64,000 bases of DNA from Stictocephala bisonia (GCA_035578905.1 JAQJVL010000001.1:1338501-1402500); one strand, 5' to 3'; counted from the stretch's first letter, positions 1 to 8,599 are shown. The notes: generated by a model not told the origin, from the sequence alone. Made by a program: numbers and translations.

Positions 1-238
1 TCTGACGAAAGTAGTGCAGCAATTCCTTAGGTGGAGGAAGATTCCCAAAACTGTCGTAATAATATATTGTTTCACCAATTTTCTTATAGCATACCCAATG
101 AGTGCCAGGACCATCAGTATTATCTAAATTAACCACACCAGTTTCGTTTGGTTTGATATTTGTTGGAAGATTATCTTTCATAAAAACCCCTCTAAAAAAT
201 GGTATTCTAAGACAAGAAGCATATCGTAGTAGATCCAT
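1..238 (-). CDS. Adenain-type cysteine protease, partial (runs off the left edge)
   Basis: Partial product of about 79 residues. The fragment has an IPFFRGVFMKDNLP stretch, then NLDNTDGPGTHWVCY, then a YYYDSFGNLPPP stretch. This order matches the adenovirus-type (C5) maturation protease carried by Polintons and adintoviruses: the His of GTHW and the Asp of YDSFG are the expected catalytic positions, and the catalytic Cys would lie outside the window. The family's role is processing capsid precursors during virion maturation. The first in-frame ATG is at 236-238, but protein-like similarity (LPNKALTN) continues upstream in the same frame, into the tail of the PLA2 gene in another frame. No earlier in-frame ATG exists before a stop, so the true start may be non-AUG, spliced, or lost. 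The recognition is from motifs only. Confidence 0.8.
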   Translation of the reverse strand, partial: MDLLRYASCLRIPFFRGVFMKDNLPTNIKPNETGVVNLDNTDGPGTHWVCYKKIGETIYYYDSFGNLPPPKELLHYFRQ

Positions 239-282
239 GTTTGTTAATGCTTTGTTTGGTAAAATAAGTTTGTTTTTCTTAT

Positions 283-906
283 TTAATATACACGGTATGG
301 TCTTAGATATAATCCTTGGCCTTTTTTCAACATTGACCACAGTGACTTTTTTTGCTTTTTGCTTGACCTTTTTTTTCGTCCTTTTCGCATGCCACCACCT
401 TTCTTTACTCCACCACCTTTTTTTAAGCAACAACTTCTTTTCTTATGGTGTCTGTTACTTCTCCTCCTTTTTCCACCTCCAATTACTGTTTTACCTTTCA
501 TCGCTGCTGTTACTGCTAAAGCTGCTGCTCTCTCCCCAATACTTGCGTCAGTTGAAGTTGCTCTTTTCCAGGCTTGTCCTGCTAGGACTTTGTCAGCTTC
601 TGTTCTTTTAGCGGAATCACTAAATTTTGAGTATGCTATATCGTGTTCTTTACACGCTTGATCTAGTTTATTAATTCCACGATCACCTCTTGCGAGTCTT
701 TTCTTCAATTTAGTACCAGGTCCACAGTACTGATAACCTCCAGGTAAATGCAACTCCACAGGTAGTGCGTCTATTGCAGAGTTGATTACAGCTCCAACTG
801 GTATATGCTTTAACGGATTTGTTATAAAAGATAGCGCTGAAGAGAGTACACCACCTCCTCCTCTTACGAGATGTCTTTTATGACTGATTCTCTTGGATGT
901 TCTCAT
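283..906 (-). CDS. Phospholipase A2-domain capsid-associated protein with basic tail
   Basis: 207 residues. Residues about 55-95 hold a PLA2 signature of the kind seen in parvovirus VP1 and adintoviruses: a calcium-loop motif YCGPGT (60-65) and a catalytic KEHDIAY motif with His88-Asp89. The family role is membrane breach during entry, which would make this a minor virion protein. A Gly-rich hydrophobic N-terminal segment (16-50) could be membrane-active. From about residue 140 the protein is strongly basic with GGGK/GGGR repeats (KRRRSNRHHKKR and similar), suited to nuclear localisation or DNA condensation, like adenovirus core peptides. A TATAAAAAGT box lies 45 bp upstream of the ATG. The gene is intact and sits between the DUF8207-like gene and the protease. 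Confidence 0.85.
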   Translation of the reverse strand: MRTSKRISHKRHLVRGGGGVLSSALSFITNPLKHIPVGAVINSAIDALPVELHLPGGYQYCGPGTKLKKRLARGDRGINKLDQACKEHDIAYSKFSDSAKRTEADKVLAGQAWKRATSTDASIGERAAALAVTAAMKGKTVIGGGKRRRSNRHHKKRSCCLKKGGGVKKGGGMRKGRKKRSSKKQKKSLWSMLKKGQGLYLRPYRVY

Positions 907-950
907 GACAACTTATAACAGTAGACTGTTAGTGTTTTATCAACGTAAGT

Positions 951-960
951 ACTTTTTATA
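951..960 (-). promoter_or_regulatory. TATA box for the PLA2 gene
   Basis: The minus strand reads TATAAAAAGT about 45 bp before the PLA2 start codon, inside the 58-bp gap after the DUF8207-like gene. This suggests separate promoters for late genes rather than one long transcript. Inference from sequence only. Confidence 0.45.
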
Positions 961-964
961 CTTA

Positions 965-1984
965 TTATTCAATAACTCCTTTATTTTTAAGTTCAGTTAC
1001 TAAAGCTACCCATTCATTTTCTACTCCTGTATGACCCGCTTCCATAGCCTCATGCAGAAGTCTCATACGAGTAACAAGTTTATTTACATTATTGTAATAA
1101 ATAATATTAGTTTCATAGCTATCTTTAAACATCCCTTCACCAGACACTGTTTTTCGTTTCTTCAACAAACGGTTCAATTCAGTAGAAGACATTGCTCTTC
1201 TTTTCACATGAACACGAGTAGGTGGAAATAATTGTGAAATAACGTTAATATACTTAAAAGACGTATTTTTGTGTATAACAGACGTTGGTGAGTATAACTT
1301 TCGGTGTGCATTACTAAGTTTGCATATTCTTTTAAATGTCCGCAAGTCCATTCTTGTATAGTTCTCGGGTTTGTTTCTAAATATTAATTCGAATAACCCT
1401 CTTGTTCCTTTAAATTTATTATTATCAACCCAAATGTTATCATCTTCATCAACTCTTACTTTACTATTTCCAATTTTCAATCCATCATCCTCAAGTCGAG
1501 CTCCATAAACATGATACTTTTTCGTTGTAGGGGTTGAATGCAACATTTTTAGTACATACTTTCTACCAAGATCACCAAACGTGGCTATATCCTTTCCCAA
1601 TAAGGTAATACTTGTAGGATCTGCTTTTTCTTCTATTTCTTCCTCATCTTCAGTTTTTACTTCTTCTTCGTTTTGCTCATTTCGTTTGATTAAACCACTG
1701 GTGCTTGGTAGATTTTCTTTTTCTTCATCATCAGTTGATTCTGACTCTTCCTTTTTAGCTTTATTCTCAATCTCTGGTACTGGTAGTATTAATTCACCTT
1801 CAGTAGAAGGAATGAATTTCTTCACGGTTTGCGACATTTCCTTTAGTGGTTCGATTACTGGTCTAAATGTTGTTTCCAAATATTTATCTCTTTCACTTAT
1901 ACCTAACCTTAAAGCTCTGTTTTTCTTCCGAATAGATTCACTTAAAAAAGTAATCTCTTTTAACAACCTTTCCTGCTCATTCAT
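965..1984 (-). CDS. DUF8207-like adintovirus/Polinton structural or accessory protein
   Basis: 339 residues. The N-terminal 30 residues are predicted helical and charged, followed by a disordered acidic region (about 70-125: EEKENLP, EEEVKTEDEEEIEEK). The conserved part is about 125-240, with GTRGLFELIFRNKPENYT then DLRTFKRICKLSNAHRK, the pattern I associate with the DUF8207 family common in arthropod Polinton/adinto elements. The C-terminus has a basic patch (RLLKKRKTVSG) that could be a nuclear signal. The exact role is unknown; its position between packaging ATPase and PLA2 genes argues for a virion component. The frame is intact and separated by 48 bp from the ATPase gene. The domain name is from memory of the motif and needs a profile search. 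Confidence 0.7.
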   Translation of the reverse strand: MNEQERLLKEITFLSESIRKKNRALRLGISERDKYLETTFRPVIEPLKEMSQTVKKFIPSTEGELILPVPEIENKAKKEESESTDDEEKENLPSTSGLIKRNEQNEEEVKTEDEEEIEEKADPTSITLLGKDIATFGDLGRKYVLKMLHSTPTTKKYHVYGARLEDDGLKIGNSKVRVDEDDNIWVDNNKFKGTRGLFELIFRNKPENYTRMDLRTFKRICKLSNAHRKLYSPTSVIHKNTSFKYINVISQLFPPTRVHVKRRAMSSTELNRLLKKRKTVSGEGMFKDSYETNIIYYNNVNKLVTRMRLLHEAMEAGHTGVENEWVALVTELKNKGVIE

Positions 1985-2020
1985 GTTAACAGTACGGTTA
2001 ACCAGTTAGAAATGGTTAAC
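1985..2020. promoter_or_regulatory. Three GTTAAC palindromes in an intergenic gap
   Basis: GTTAAC occurs at 1985-1990, 1997-2002 and 2015-2020, filling the 48-bp gap upstream of the DUF8207-like gene. The spacing is 12 and 18 bp. This may be a promoter element for the minus-strand gene; no TATA box is evident. Function is inferred from position only. Confidence 0.3.
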
Positions 2021-2032
2021 TTTTAGAGAACG

Positions 2033-2731
2033 TCAATGTATTATTGCGAAACGATCAAATCCAACACGGTATCGTCCATGTTTGAGGTCACAGTCTTTGT
2101 CTATCACTACAAACCCATAGTTGTCTTCCCATGCTTTACCACATAGCTCTTTAAAAGTGGTATATGATGTATCAACACCCACGTGATCACTATATACGTG
2201 TTTTAGGTTTGTTTCATCCTGTTTAAACAGAATCAGAAGATTAACATTATCACGTATAAGCTGTTTCGGTATTTTGCTGTACGTTTGACCAATATATATG
2301 CTATCTATTTGGTTGTGTCTTCCCATAGCAAAGTAGTTTCTGATAGTTGTATGATTTTCACAAGAGATGTCATCAAATATAAACACAGAGTTAGGTTTGG
2401 CTTCACTTGGTTGCATTACCTTTTCATTATCATCGTACTCATACAAATTCACTTCAGGAATTAGAGATATGATTTTTCTTAATAGTTGATATTTTGGTTG
2501 CTGCAAGGACTTTGAGAAAATGTATAAGTTGTTAAACCTTACCCCGTTGGGACTGGTAATCAAGTTAAATACAACATTGGTTTTACCACAGTTGGATGGT
2601 CCACTGACTATACACCTTATAGTATCCGGCAGCAGTGCTCCATGTTTCCCAACATCACTCCTTATTTTATCCACAGTTAGATTATCGATGTTGTTTATAG
2701 TAAACGATTCTTTGAAGGGAACAATCTCCAT
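2033..2731 (-). CDS. Genome-packaging ATPase (FtsK/HerA superfamily)
   Basis: 232 residues, the usual size for Polinton/adintovirus packaging ATPases. Walker A is GPSNCGKT (44-51) and Walker B is VFIFDD (116-121). A later IYIGQTYSKIPKQLIRDN stretch (about 146-163) fits the sensor region of this family. The protein should pump viral DNA into preformed capsids. The gene is intact, lies 37 bp after the integrase stop in transcription order and is followed by the DUF8207-like gene, which is a typical adinto/Polinton neighbourhood. Family assignment is strong; activity is inferred from intact motifs. Confidence 0.88.
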   Translation of the reverse strand: MEIVPFKESFTINNIDNLTVDKIRSDVGKHGALLPDTIRCIVSGPSNCGKTNVVFNLITSPNGVRFNNLYIFSKSLQQPKYQLLRKIISLIPEVNLYEYDDNEKVMQPSEAKPNSVFIFDDISCENHTTIRNYFAMGRHNQIDSIYIGQTYSKIPKQLIRDNVNLLILFKQDETNLKHVYSDHVGVDTSYTTFKELCGKAWEDNYGFVVIDKDCDLKHGRYRVGFDRFAIIH

Positions 2732-2768
2732 CTTATTCAGCTATTCATGTGCCACTGGAGTGGACGTG

Positions 2769-3704
2769 TTAAATCAAGTCCTTTTTATGTATCCATGTAT
2801 CAGCTGTCTTATCAAAACCCAACCATCGCACCAATAACTTGTCCTTTTTTCTTTTCAATACCTTTTGGACTAAGTAAACATCACTAACTTCTGTTTTTAA
2901 CAACTCATGACCGTAGAAACCTCCTTGCACAATTTCACCCTTGTTATCCTTTAAAATATACGTTTCAGGAATTGTGGGTTGTACACGGTGAATGGTGAAC
3001 ACTTCGTTAGTCCAGTTTGGTAAATACTTTTTACTAAATACACCTTTGTATTTACTTATACGCACTTTATCTCCTGTATTAAATACAGTAGGTTTCCTTT
3101 TCTCCTCTTTAGGCTTCGTATTCTTTAGAATTCGTTGTAATACTAACTTTTCGTTCTTTTCATTTACCTCTATAGGTTTCATACCAATAGTTCTGTGAAC
3201 TTTGTTATTGTAATTATTAATTAGATTTGGTAAGATATCAAACCATACGTATGTCCCTCTGTTTGAAAATGTTTTATACATTGATCCTTTCAACGTTCTA
3301 TTAAATCTTTCAACAATTGCTGCTTTTTTCTCCGATTTAGTAGAATAGTGGTTTATGTTATACTTTTCCATTAAGTTTGAAAAGAATTTGTTAAAGTACT
3401 CTTTGCCATCATCAGTTTGTAGATGTTTTATTTTGTGTTTGCCGCGTTTAATTATGTTTTCCATAGCCACAGCAACAGTTTTACCAGTTTTGTCTTTCAA
3501 TGGAGCAGCATCTGCAACCTTTGTGAAGCAGTTTATAAAGGTTAAAATATATCTAAAACCTTTATTTATTTTGCTATAAGGTTGAACTTCAATTAAATCA
3601 CATTGATAAAGATCGTTTATACCTTTAACAACAGTATTTCTTCTTGGAAAATTTACTCTTGCGGGTTTGTGAAGTTCATTAACAATCTGGTTTCTAATAT
3701 TCAT
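2769..3704 (-). CDS. Retrovirus-type (DDE) integrase with C-terminal chromodomain
   Basis: 311 residues. The rve catalytic core has Asp36 (YQCD), Asp98 (LQTDDGKEYF) and Glu132 (AAIVERFNRTLK), with about 33 residues between the last two. An HKPARVNFPRR stretch precedes the core, as in other adinto integrases; there is no classical HHCC zinc finger. Residues about 270-311 form a chromodomain-like module with VRWLGFDKTADTWIHKKDL, likely to tether integration to methylated histone tails. Its presence with PolB defines the adintovirus/Maverick lineage and explains presence in host DNA. The frame is intact. The gap to the PolB stop is 87 bp. Confidence 0.9.
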   Translation of the reverse strand: MNIRNQIVNELHKPARVNFPRRNTVVKGINDLYQCDLIEVQPYSKINKGFRYILTFINCFTKVADAAPLKDKTGKTVAVAMENIIKRGKHKIKHLQTDDGKEYFNKFFSNLMEKYNINHYSTKSEKKAAIVERFNRTLKGSMYKTFSNRGTYVWFDILPNLINNYNNKVHRTIGMKPIEVNEKNEKLVLQRILKNTKPKEEKRKPTVFNTGDKVRISKYKGVFSKKYLPNWTNEVFTIHRVQPTIPETYILKDNKGEIVQGGFYGHELLKTEVSDVYLVQKVLKRKKDKLLVRWLGFDKTADTWIHKKDLI

Positions 3705-3791
3705 TGTAAACTTTCATGTGACCTCTTACAGGTTGGACTCATAACTGTGTACAATACGTTTATGTAGTACTATTTAAGTGTAAATATAGCC

Positions 3792-6700
3792 TCACATATC
3801 TATTCTGGCTATGGAGTAATGTCCAAATGGTAAAGTGTTTATTCCACCATTTAGAATATACCGTTTGTTGTCTGCTGCTGATAAAGCTTTTTTGGTTTCT
3901 GTTATGCTATACAATTGATGGTTAAAACTGCGAATGTTGTTGAATTTTGCAATTACTGTTTCATTTTCAAATAGACATTTCTTGTAATTCTCCAATTGAA
4001 GTGTCTTTTTTAAATAAACGTTCTTCACACCTTTGGCCTTTTTTATTATATTATCATCATCATTCTCATCTCTTTTCACTTTCTTTACGGCATATAATTT
4101 AGCCATGAGTCCAACAAATTCCTCAATCGGCCGACCGTTCGTTTCATCTTTAAACTTTCCTAGCACCTTCTTATGTTTTCCTCCGTCATATGTGGGATGA
4201 GTGGGTGGATAGTCGGAGAAGTCAAAATCATCTGTGTAAGGAAATGTCTTCAGATCTTTGTACATATCTTCTGTTTTAATCCAATAAATAAACGCATCTG
4301 TATCCATGTATGATATTCCAATTCGATCTCTTTTATAAAATTGCACCATTTTGTTGTAATGAAAATCATACATGTGAGTCTTAGATATGTCTAGAATACA
4401 CATACCAACATACAATGGTCTATCCATTACAATTTTTGTAGGGTTCATTGAAACAGCAACAAGGTTTTCATTGATAATGAGTGAAGTTTTAAAATTTGGT
4501 TTCCGTACTAGTTCCTCCAACTTAGCTGCCGAAGTTACAAGCTTTACCTTCTTATGCTTTCGTTTATTTTCTAATGTTTTCCCAAAAATAGCGTTATTCA
4601 TCAACTTGTAAAAGTCTTTTTGGAAAGTTGATGTAGCAGCTGCTCTCCTTTTTGTGTTGGAATCAATATATGGTTTGAGCCAGCATGACTGAGAGAACTG
4701 AATTACACGATGTATTTTGGATATTCGCAAACCCAACTGCAAAGCTTGTTGAACGACCCAAAAGTGTGCTACATACCTCTCTTTATGATTTACAGTCATC
4801 ATCAGCTTTGGATGTTTACCTTCAGGTGGAAGTTCAGTTCTTGCAAGAAGTGGCAGGTCATAGTGGTGGTCGTGTAGCTCTTCAGGATACTCGAAGTCAC
4901 AGTCCAGTATATATCCTATGTCGCCGTGTTTTGGTAGTTTATTAACATCTTCGATGGTGTCAGGATCCACCCACATAAAATCACCATGGGGTAGGGGGTT
5001 GTTCATAGCCCATCCGTATAAATTGTTGGCATCAAAATACCCTAGATAAATAGACTCTTGATTAGCATCATACTCAGGAACATGTTTGTTATTTGCTTTT
5101 ACATATCTTGTAACACACTGAGTTAATCCTCCTCTTATTCCTGATTCTACCATCAAAAGCATGTCCACGTCTGTAAACAAATCCAACACACATCTTGTTT
5201 CTTTTAACATGGCTTGCCATGCTAACCCAGGTGAGGTATATGAATGAAGAGGGTCTAGTCCATAGGCTTCATAACAGGTATTCCTGAATTCTTCCATCAC
5301 ATCGCATAGCAAAGTCACATCGAGTTTTACATAGAAATCACTGTACTCGCCTAGCGTTGTCATGTTGAGCTCTTCCCATACCCGACATGCGTGTTGATAG
5401 TCTTCATCCTTAATATGTTCTTCGTTTAATTTACTGTAAAAACATTCTTGTGGTGGTAAAGATGTCTCGTTGAATTTGGCTGCATCATCTAGATAGTCGT
5501 ATGGAAACACCCCTTTTCGTAACACAAGTTCTAGTTTATCGGATGGTACAGTTCGGGATGTTTCTACCAAGTCTTGTCTTTGCAGATTCTCAGCTAATTT
5601 CATTAGACTCGATGGCATAAATCGCAATGAATCTACAAACCTTAATTTTATTTTTCCTACAGTCTTTGAAAAACTTATAAATTTCTCAAAGCTTGTTGCC
5701 AATACATCAATACTTCCATTATCTCTACCCAATTCTGGAACTATAAAATGAGAATCATAACCACTCAGGTTATGTAATACAACTGGAATAAACTTTGGCA
5801 GTTTATAATTAATGTTACAGTTGTTACACGCAGGTCCTCTATAACAACCTGTTAGATGATCATGATCCTTCACCTTACCATTAATATCTGTAAACACATT
5901 GTTACATAGGTAACAATGTGTTGCTATTGAATGCGTGGTCTCTTCTTGATGTGTTAGAGGACTCATCGGTATTACTCGACTGTACAATCGTTGAACTCTA
6001 CGAGCTATCTCATAAAGATCATCAAGGAATTTCTTGGGCGCTTCTTCACCTCTATACACTTGCGGAGTACTTGTAAGACCGTATTGTTGTAAATGACTTT
6101 CAGGTAGCGTAGATTTCAGTAATATACAGTAGCTGTTAGGTTTATGAAGTTGATATTTTGTTCTTCTGGTAGGATCAGCATCAGTAACATCTAGTGGTAG
6201 AAGAGATGATTCAAAGTCTGCATATACTACCACAGGTATTCTATATTGCTGACAGACTTTGTTAAATTCTATTCTGGCTTTCATTGGATGAGGCAAACCC
6301 ACTCTGACCTCTTCTTTCATACTACAGAGACGTTGATGTTCTATTAACCAGCTATTTCCTCCTGTTCGACCTCTTTTGCAACAGAAACAACGTTTACATA
6401 CTGTTACACAATGATCTGACTTAGACACTTGTTTTGCAACCAGTTTATTAAAATCTTGTATATACACGTAATGCGATACATCACCACTTTTGATAAGTAG
6501 TAAATCCGTGTGATCGTTTCTTTCAATAGGTGCTAATTGTAATGGAAATACATTGTTGGAAGAGTCTAAACCAAAAACATGTACAGACGTTCCAGGATTT
6601 TGTTTTTCAAATCGTTTTATGTCACTTAGTGAGGTGGGATAGTCTACACCTCTAAAATTATACTTGTGTTTTAACTCTTCATATCTACAGTCAGGTCTAT

Positions 6701-7397
6701 TACTGTTAATCCCTTCTATGAATTTTGTTAACATTGCATAGTAAAAACATTTGTTGTCAACATTTTGCACATTGATACATGCCTTCGTGTTTGAGATCTT
6801 TTTAGGTAATGGTATGTAGCTGCTTCCTCGATCACCATAACCGTGCTTATGCACTCTAATATCCAAACCTTCTACAGAGAGTAAACTCCATCCGGATCCT
6901 CTTCCTTCATGTTCACTTAATTTTAGAATCAATTCTTTATACATACCATCAATAATTTCTTCAACATCAGTTGTCACTAAAATAGATTTATTCTTTGTGA
7001 TAAATCCTCGTGGTGAAAGTTCATTTTCAACGTTTGTAAATACAGCGTCTAGTATTATTCCAAATTTTATAAAGTTCAGTCTTTTTTGTTCATTCTTCAA
7101 TGTTGTTATCACCAACTGTTTCCCTTTACTCAAAAACTCTTGCAGATTGTAATGTAAAGTGTTTTTAATTTTGTAATGTCTTACTGACGATCTATCCAAC
7201 GCCTGTGCTAAAACTTCCACTTTGAGACTAGTTGCAGGCGCATATTGTATAACACTGGGTCTTCTTTGTTGTCGTTCTTCTAAAGTGTGAAATAATTCAT
7301 AATGAATAAGCAATAGTATTTCATCGTTGAACTCTTCACAACAAATGCTGCAGATACACATGTTTAGCTGTTGAGTCTTGGAAAGTTCAACTAACAA
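3792..7397 (-). CDS. Protein-primed family B DNA polymerase (adintovirus/Polinton PolB)
   Basis: 1201 residues, apparently complete. In order: a C2H2-like finger (about 14-37); an OTU-like segment with NVDNKCFYYAM (212-222) and SHYVYIQDF (308-316); a zinc ribbon CKRC...H..LC (334-358); Exo I YADFES (392-397); an HNH/His-Me-like insert with KVKDHDHLTGCYRGPAC (508-524); Exo II NLSGYD (543-548); Exo III YVKLD (689-693); polymerase motif A DANNLYGWA (789-797); motif B KLMNNAIFGKT (931-941); motif C YMDTDA (1030-1035). It replicates the linear viral genome. Motif C ends in Ala where Ser is common. No frameshift or stop was seen, so the copy is young or selected. OTU and HNH labels are inference from motifs. 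Confidence 0.93.
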   Translation of the reverse strand: MLVELSKTQQLNMCICSICCEEFNDEILLLIHYELFHTLEERQQRRPSVIQYAPATSLKVEVLAQALDRSSVRHYKIKNTLHYNLQEFLSKGKQLVITTLKNEQKRLNFIKFGIILDAVFTNVENELSPRGFITKNKSILVTTDVEEIIDGMYKELILKLSEHEGRGSGWSLLSVEGLDIRVHKHGYGDRGSSYIPLPKKISNTKACINVQNVDNKCFYYAMLTKFIEGINSNRPDCRYEELKHKYNFRGVDYPTSLSDIKRFEKQNPGTSVHVFGLDSSNNVFPLQLAPIERNDHTDLLLIKSGDVSHYVYIQDFNKLVAKQVSKSDHCVTVCKRCFCCKRGRTGGNSWLIEHQRLCSMKEEVRVGLPHPMKARIEFNKVCQQYRIPVVVYADFESSLLPLDVTDADPTRRTKYQLHKPNSYCILLKSTLPESHLQQYGLTSTPQVYRGEEAPKKFLDDLYEIARRVQRLYSRVIPMSPLTHQEETTHSIATHCYLCNNVFTDINGKVKDHDHLTGCYRGPACNNCNINYKLPKFIPVVLHNLSGYDSHFIVPELGRDNGSIDVLATSFEKFISFSKTVGKIKLRFVDSLRFMPSSLMKLAENLQRQDLVETSRTVPSDKLELVLRKGVFPYDYLDDAAKFNETSLPPQECFYSKLNEEHIKDEDYQHACRVWEELNMTTLGEYSDFYVKLDVTLLCDVMEEFRNTCYEAYGLDPLHSYTSPGLAWQAMLKETRCVLDLFTDVDMLLMVESGIRGGLTQCVTRYVKANNKHVPEYDANQESIYLGYFDANNLYGWAMNNPLPHGDFMWVDPDTIEDVNKLPKHGDIGYILDCDFEYPEELHDHHYDLPLLARTELPPEGKHPKLMMTVNHKERYVAHFWVVQQALQLGLRISKIHRVIQFSQSCWLKPYIDSNTKRRAAATSTFQKDFYKLMNNAIFGKTLENKRKHKKVKLVTSAAKLEELVRKPNFKTSLIINENLVAVSMNPTKIVMDRPLYVGMCILDISKTHMYDFHYNKMVQFYKRDRIGISYMDTDAFIYWIKTEDMYKDLKTFPYTDDFDFSDYPPTHPTYDGGKHKKVLGKFKDETNGRPIEEFVGLMAKLYAVKKVKRDENDDDNIIKKAKGVKNVYLKKTLQLENYKKCLFENETVIAKFNNIRSFNHQLYSITETKKALSAADNKRYILNGGINTLPFGHYSIARIDM

Positions 7398-7555
7398 TGA
7401 TATTCGGTCAGCGCTTGTTCTTTATATATACATGATGACGTCACAATCAAGTAATGTATCTTAACACACCAATCACAGAATTCAGTATTTCCCCTTCCAT
7501 TTACTGTTGCGTTACTTAGGATGTTGAAGTATGTAAAACAGTTCATATCGTTGAG
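7398..7555. promoter_or_regulatory. Bidirectional promoter between PolB and the small acidic gene
   Basis: On the minus strand a TATATATAAA box (7421-7430) lies 24-33 bp before the PolB start codon and next to a perfect bZIP/CRE palindrome TGACGTCA (7436-7443). No clear TATA is seen for the plus-strand gene. The divergent layout suggests joint early expression of PolB and the accessory gene. Confidence 0.5.
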
Positions 7556-7978
7556 ATGACCCCCACCGACAATGTGTTTTGCAATAAAGGGAGAAAGATT
7601 CCCCATATCGACCATAGTGAAGTAGACGAGGACGACGACTTCCCTATGGATTTCGTCGGTGAAATCGACAACAACGATTCGGATGACGATAGTTTACCCT
7701 CCACCACCTCAAACAGCCAGGGGACAACACCCGTGATAGACACATCATGGAACATTGGGACTCCAAGTTCAACAACAAGTTCGTGGACCTTTGAAGCACC
7801 CAGTCCATCATCACCGCCATCATCACCGCCAACACCACCGCCCACAACACCGACTACCTCCCTCGATGTCAATGATATTGAAAGGGGTCGACCAAACTGT
7901 TACAGGAGGCTGTTGTACGTGAGGAAGAGGCTTTTTGAGAAGGATAGTAGCAGCGAAGATAGTAGCGATGAAGACTAA
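7556..7978 (+). CDS. Small acidic Ser/Thr/Pro-rich accessory protein
   Basis: 140 residues, not recognised by family. Residues 21-46 are very acidic (SEVDEDDDF, DSDDDS); residues 47-102 are Ser/Thr/Pro-rich low complexity; residues 112-128 carry a basic RGRPNCYRRLLYVRKRL segment; the end is an acidic SSSEDSSDED tail with CK2-like sites. The composition suggests a transactivator or early regulatory protein. It is divergent from PolB and is followed by AATAAA (8004-8009) and a perfect hairpin. The CYRRLL element resembles the TYRRLL of the 17717-18055 gene, which has the same 3' hairpin, so the two may be related, though the N-terminal halves are unlike. It is probably real because of the matched 3' cassette. 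Confidence 0.6.
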   Translation: MTPTDNVFCNKGRKIPHIDHSEVDEDDDFPMDFVGEIDNNDSDDDSLPSTTSNSQGTTPVIDTSWNIGTPSSTTSSWTFEAPSPSSPPSSPPTPPPTTPTTSLDVNDIERGRPNCYRRLLYVRKRLFEKDSSSEDSSDED

Positions 7979-8003
7979 ATTTGTACATTTGTAAATACAA
8001 TTA

Positions 8004-8077
8004 AATAAACTTAAAAAAAAAAACCTTCTTGTACAGAACAATTTGAAAGAACTTGTTCTGTACAAGAAGGTTTTTTT
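8004..8077 (+). terminator. AATAAA signal and 25-bp perfect hairpin at the 3' end of the acidic gene
   Basis: AATAAA at 8004-8009 is followed by a perfect 25-bp stem (8017-8041 with 8053-8077) around an 11-nt loop. The core arm is CCTTCTTGTACAGAACA. A homologous hairpin sits after the gene at 17717-18055 (stem 18144-18209). It could be a 3'-end or bidirectional termination signal, or a small-RNA precursor. Confidence 0.65.
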
Positions 8078-8091
8078 AAAAACACTCGTCT

Positions 8092-8186
8092 TGACCTTGA
8101 AATCTGTGATACATCATCCAACGCTAGATCCTTTTACTTATTAATTGCGATGACTTATAAAGTTAAAATATAAAAGTTCAAGGTCA
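8092..8186. promoter_or_regulatory. Two TCAAGGTCA nuclear-receptor-type sites
   Basis: Exact matches to the monomeric FTZ-F1/SF-1/ERR element lie at 8092-8100 (minus) and 8178-8186 (plus). The first is within a stretch just after the hairpin that is also conserved after the 18.1-kb hairpin (GACCTTGAAATCTGTGA). Confidence 0.35.
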
Positions 8187-8259
8187 TTTGAACGAAGCGG
8201 AAATCGTTGTCAAATTATAATCATTTGTAGTTCTAAAAAAAAAAAAAAGAACAAACAAT

Positions 8260-8544
8260 TTAAGGTTTTACATAAATTGTTATGTCAGCTAGAAAGTCAA
8301 ACCCTCTAGTGTATGATATAGACCACAAGGGGAGCAATATTTTGGTTAATTTGCAGCTATAACGACACTCAAAACCATTTACGGTGGTACATGAATACTC
8401 GACCATAGCATACACTTCTGTATACTTGACCAATAGCTCCGTAAACTCTTCATTACATTTCACCAGCTCCTCCCTGGAGTTAGCTTTTCTTCTAAGGATT
8501 ATAAGCGCAGGAGCCATGTCTCCCAATAATGATAATCCAGACAC
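8260..8544 (-). CDS. Small hypothetical protein, convergent with the acidic gene
   Basis: 94 residues, not recognised. It contains a charged, probably helical SREELVKCNEEFTELLVKY segment followed by Cys-containing strands (SCTTVNGFECRYSCK). No signal peptide or clear membrane segment is obvious. It faces the acidic gene across the hairpin. The short length and repeat-rich surroundings make it uncertain; it could be chance or a viral accessory gene. Confidence 0.3.
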   Translation of the reverse strand: MSGLSLLGDMAPALIILRRKANSREELVKCNEEFTELLVKYTEVYAMVEYSCTTVNGFECRYSCKLTKILLPLWSISYTRGFDFLADITIYVKP

Positions 8545-8599
8545 AGCTACGTCCTTACTAACAATTGATTAAGTGGGGGTAGTAACTGACCGCTCTTGT

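Noticed and set aside
102..661. Plus-strand open frames opposite the protease and PLA2 genes
   Set aside because: Phe/Leu-rich complements of Lys-rich viral coding sequence; the minus-strand genes have clear motifs.
7391..8065. Minus-strand frames opposite the acidic gene
   Set aside because: They overlap each other, lack motifs and mirror the low-complexity codons of the plus-strand gene.
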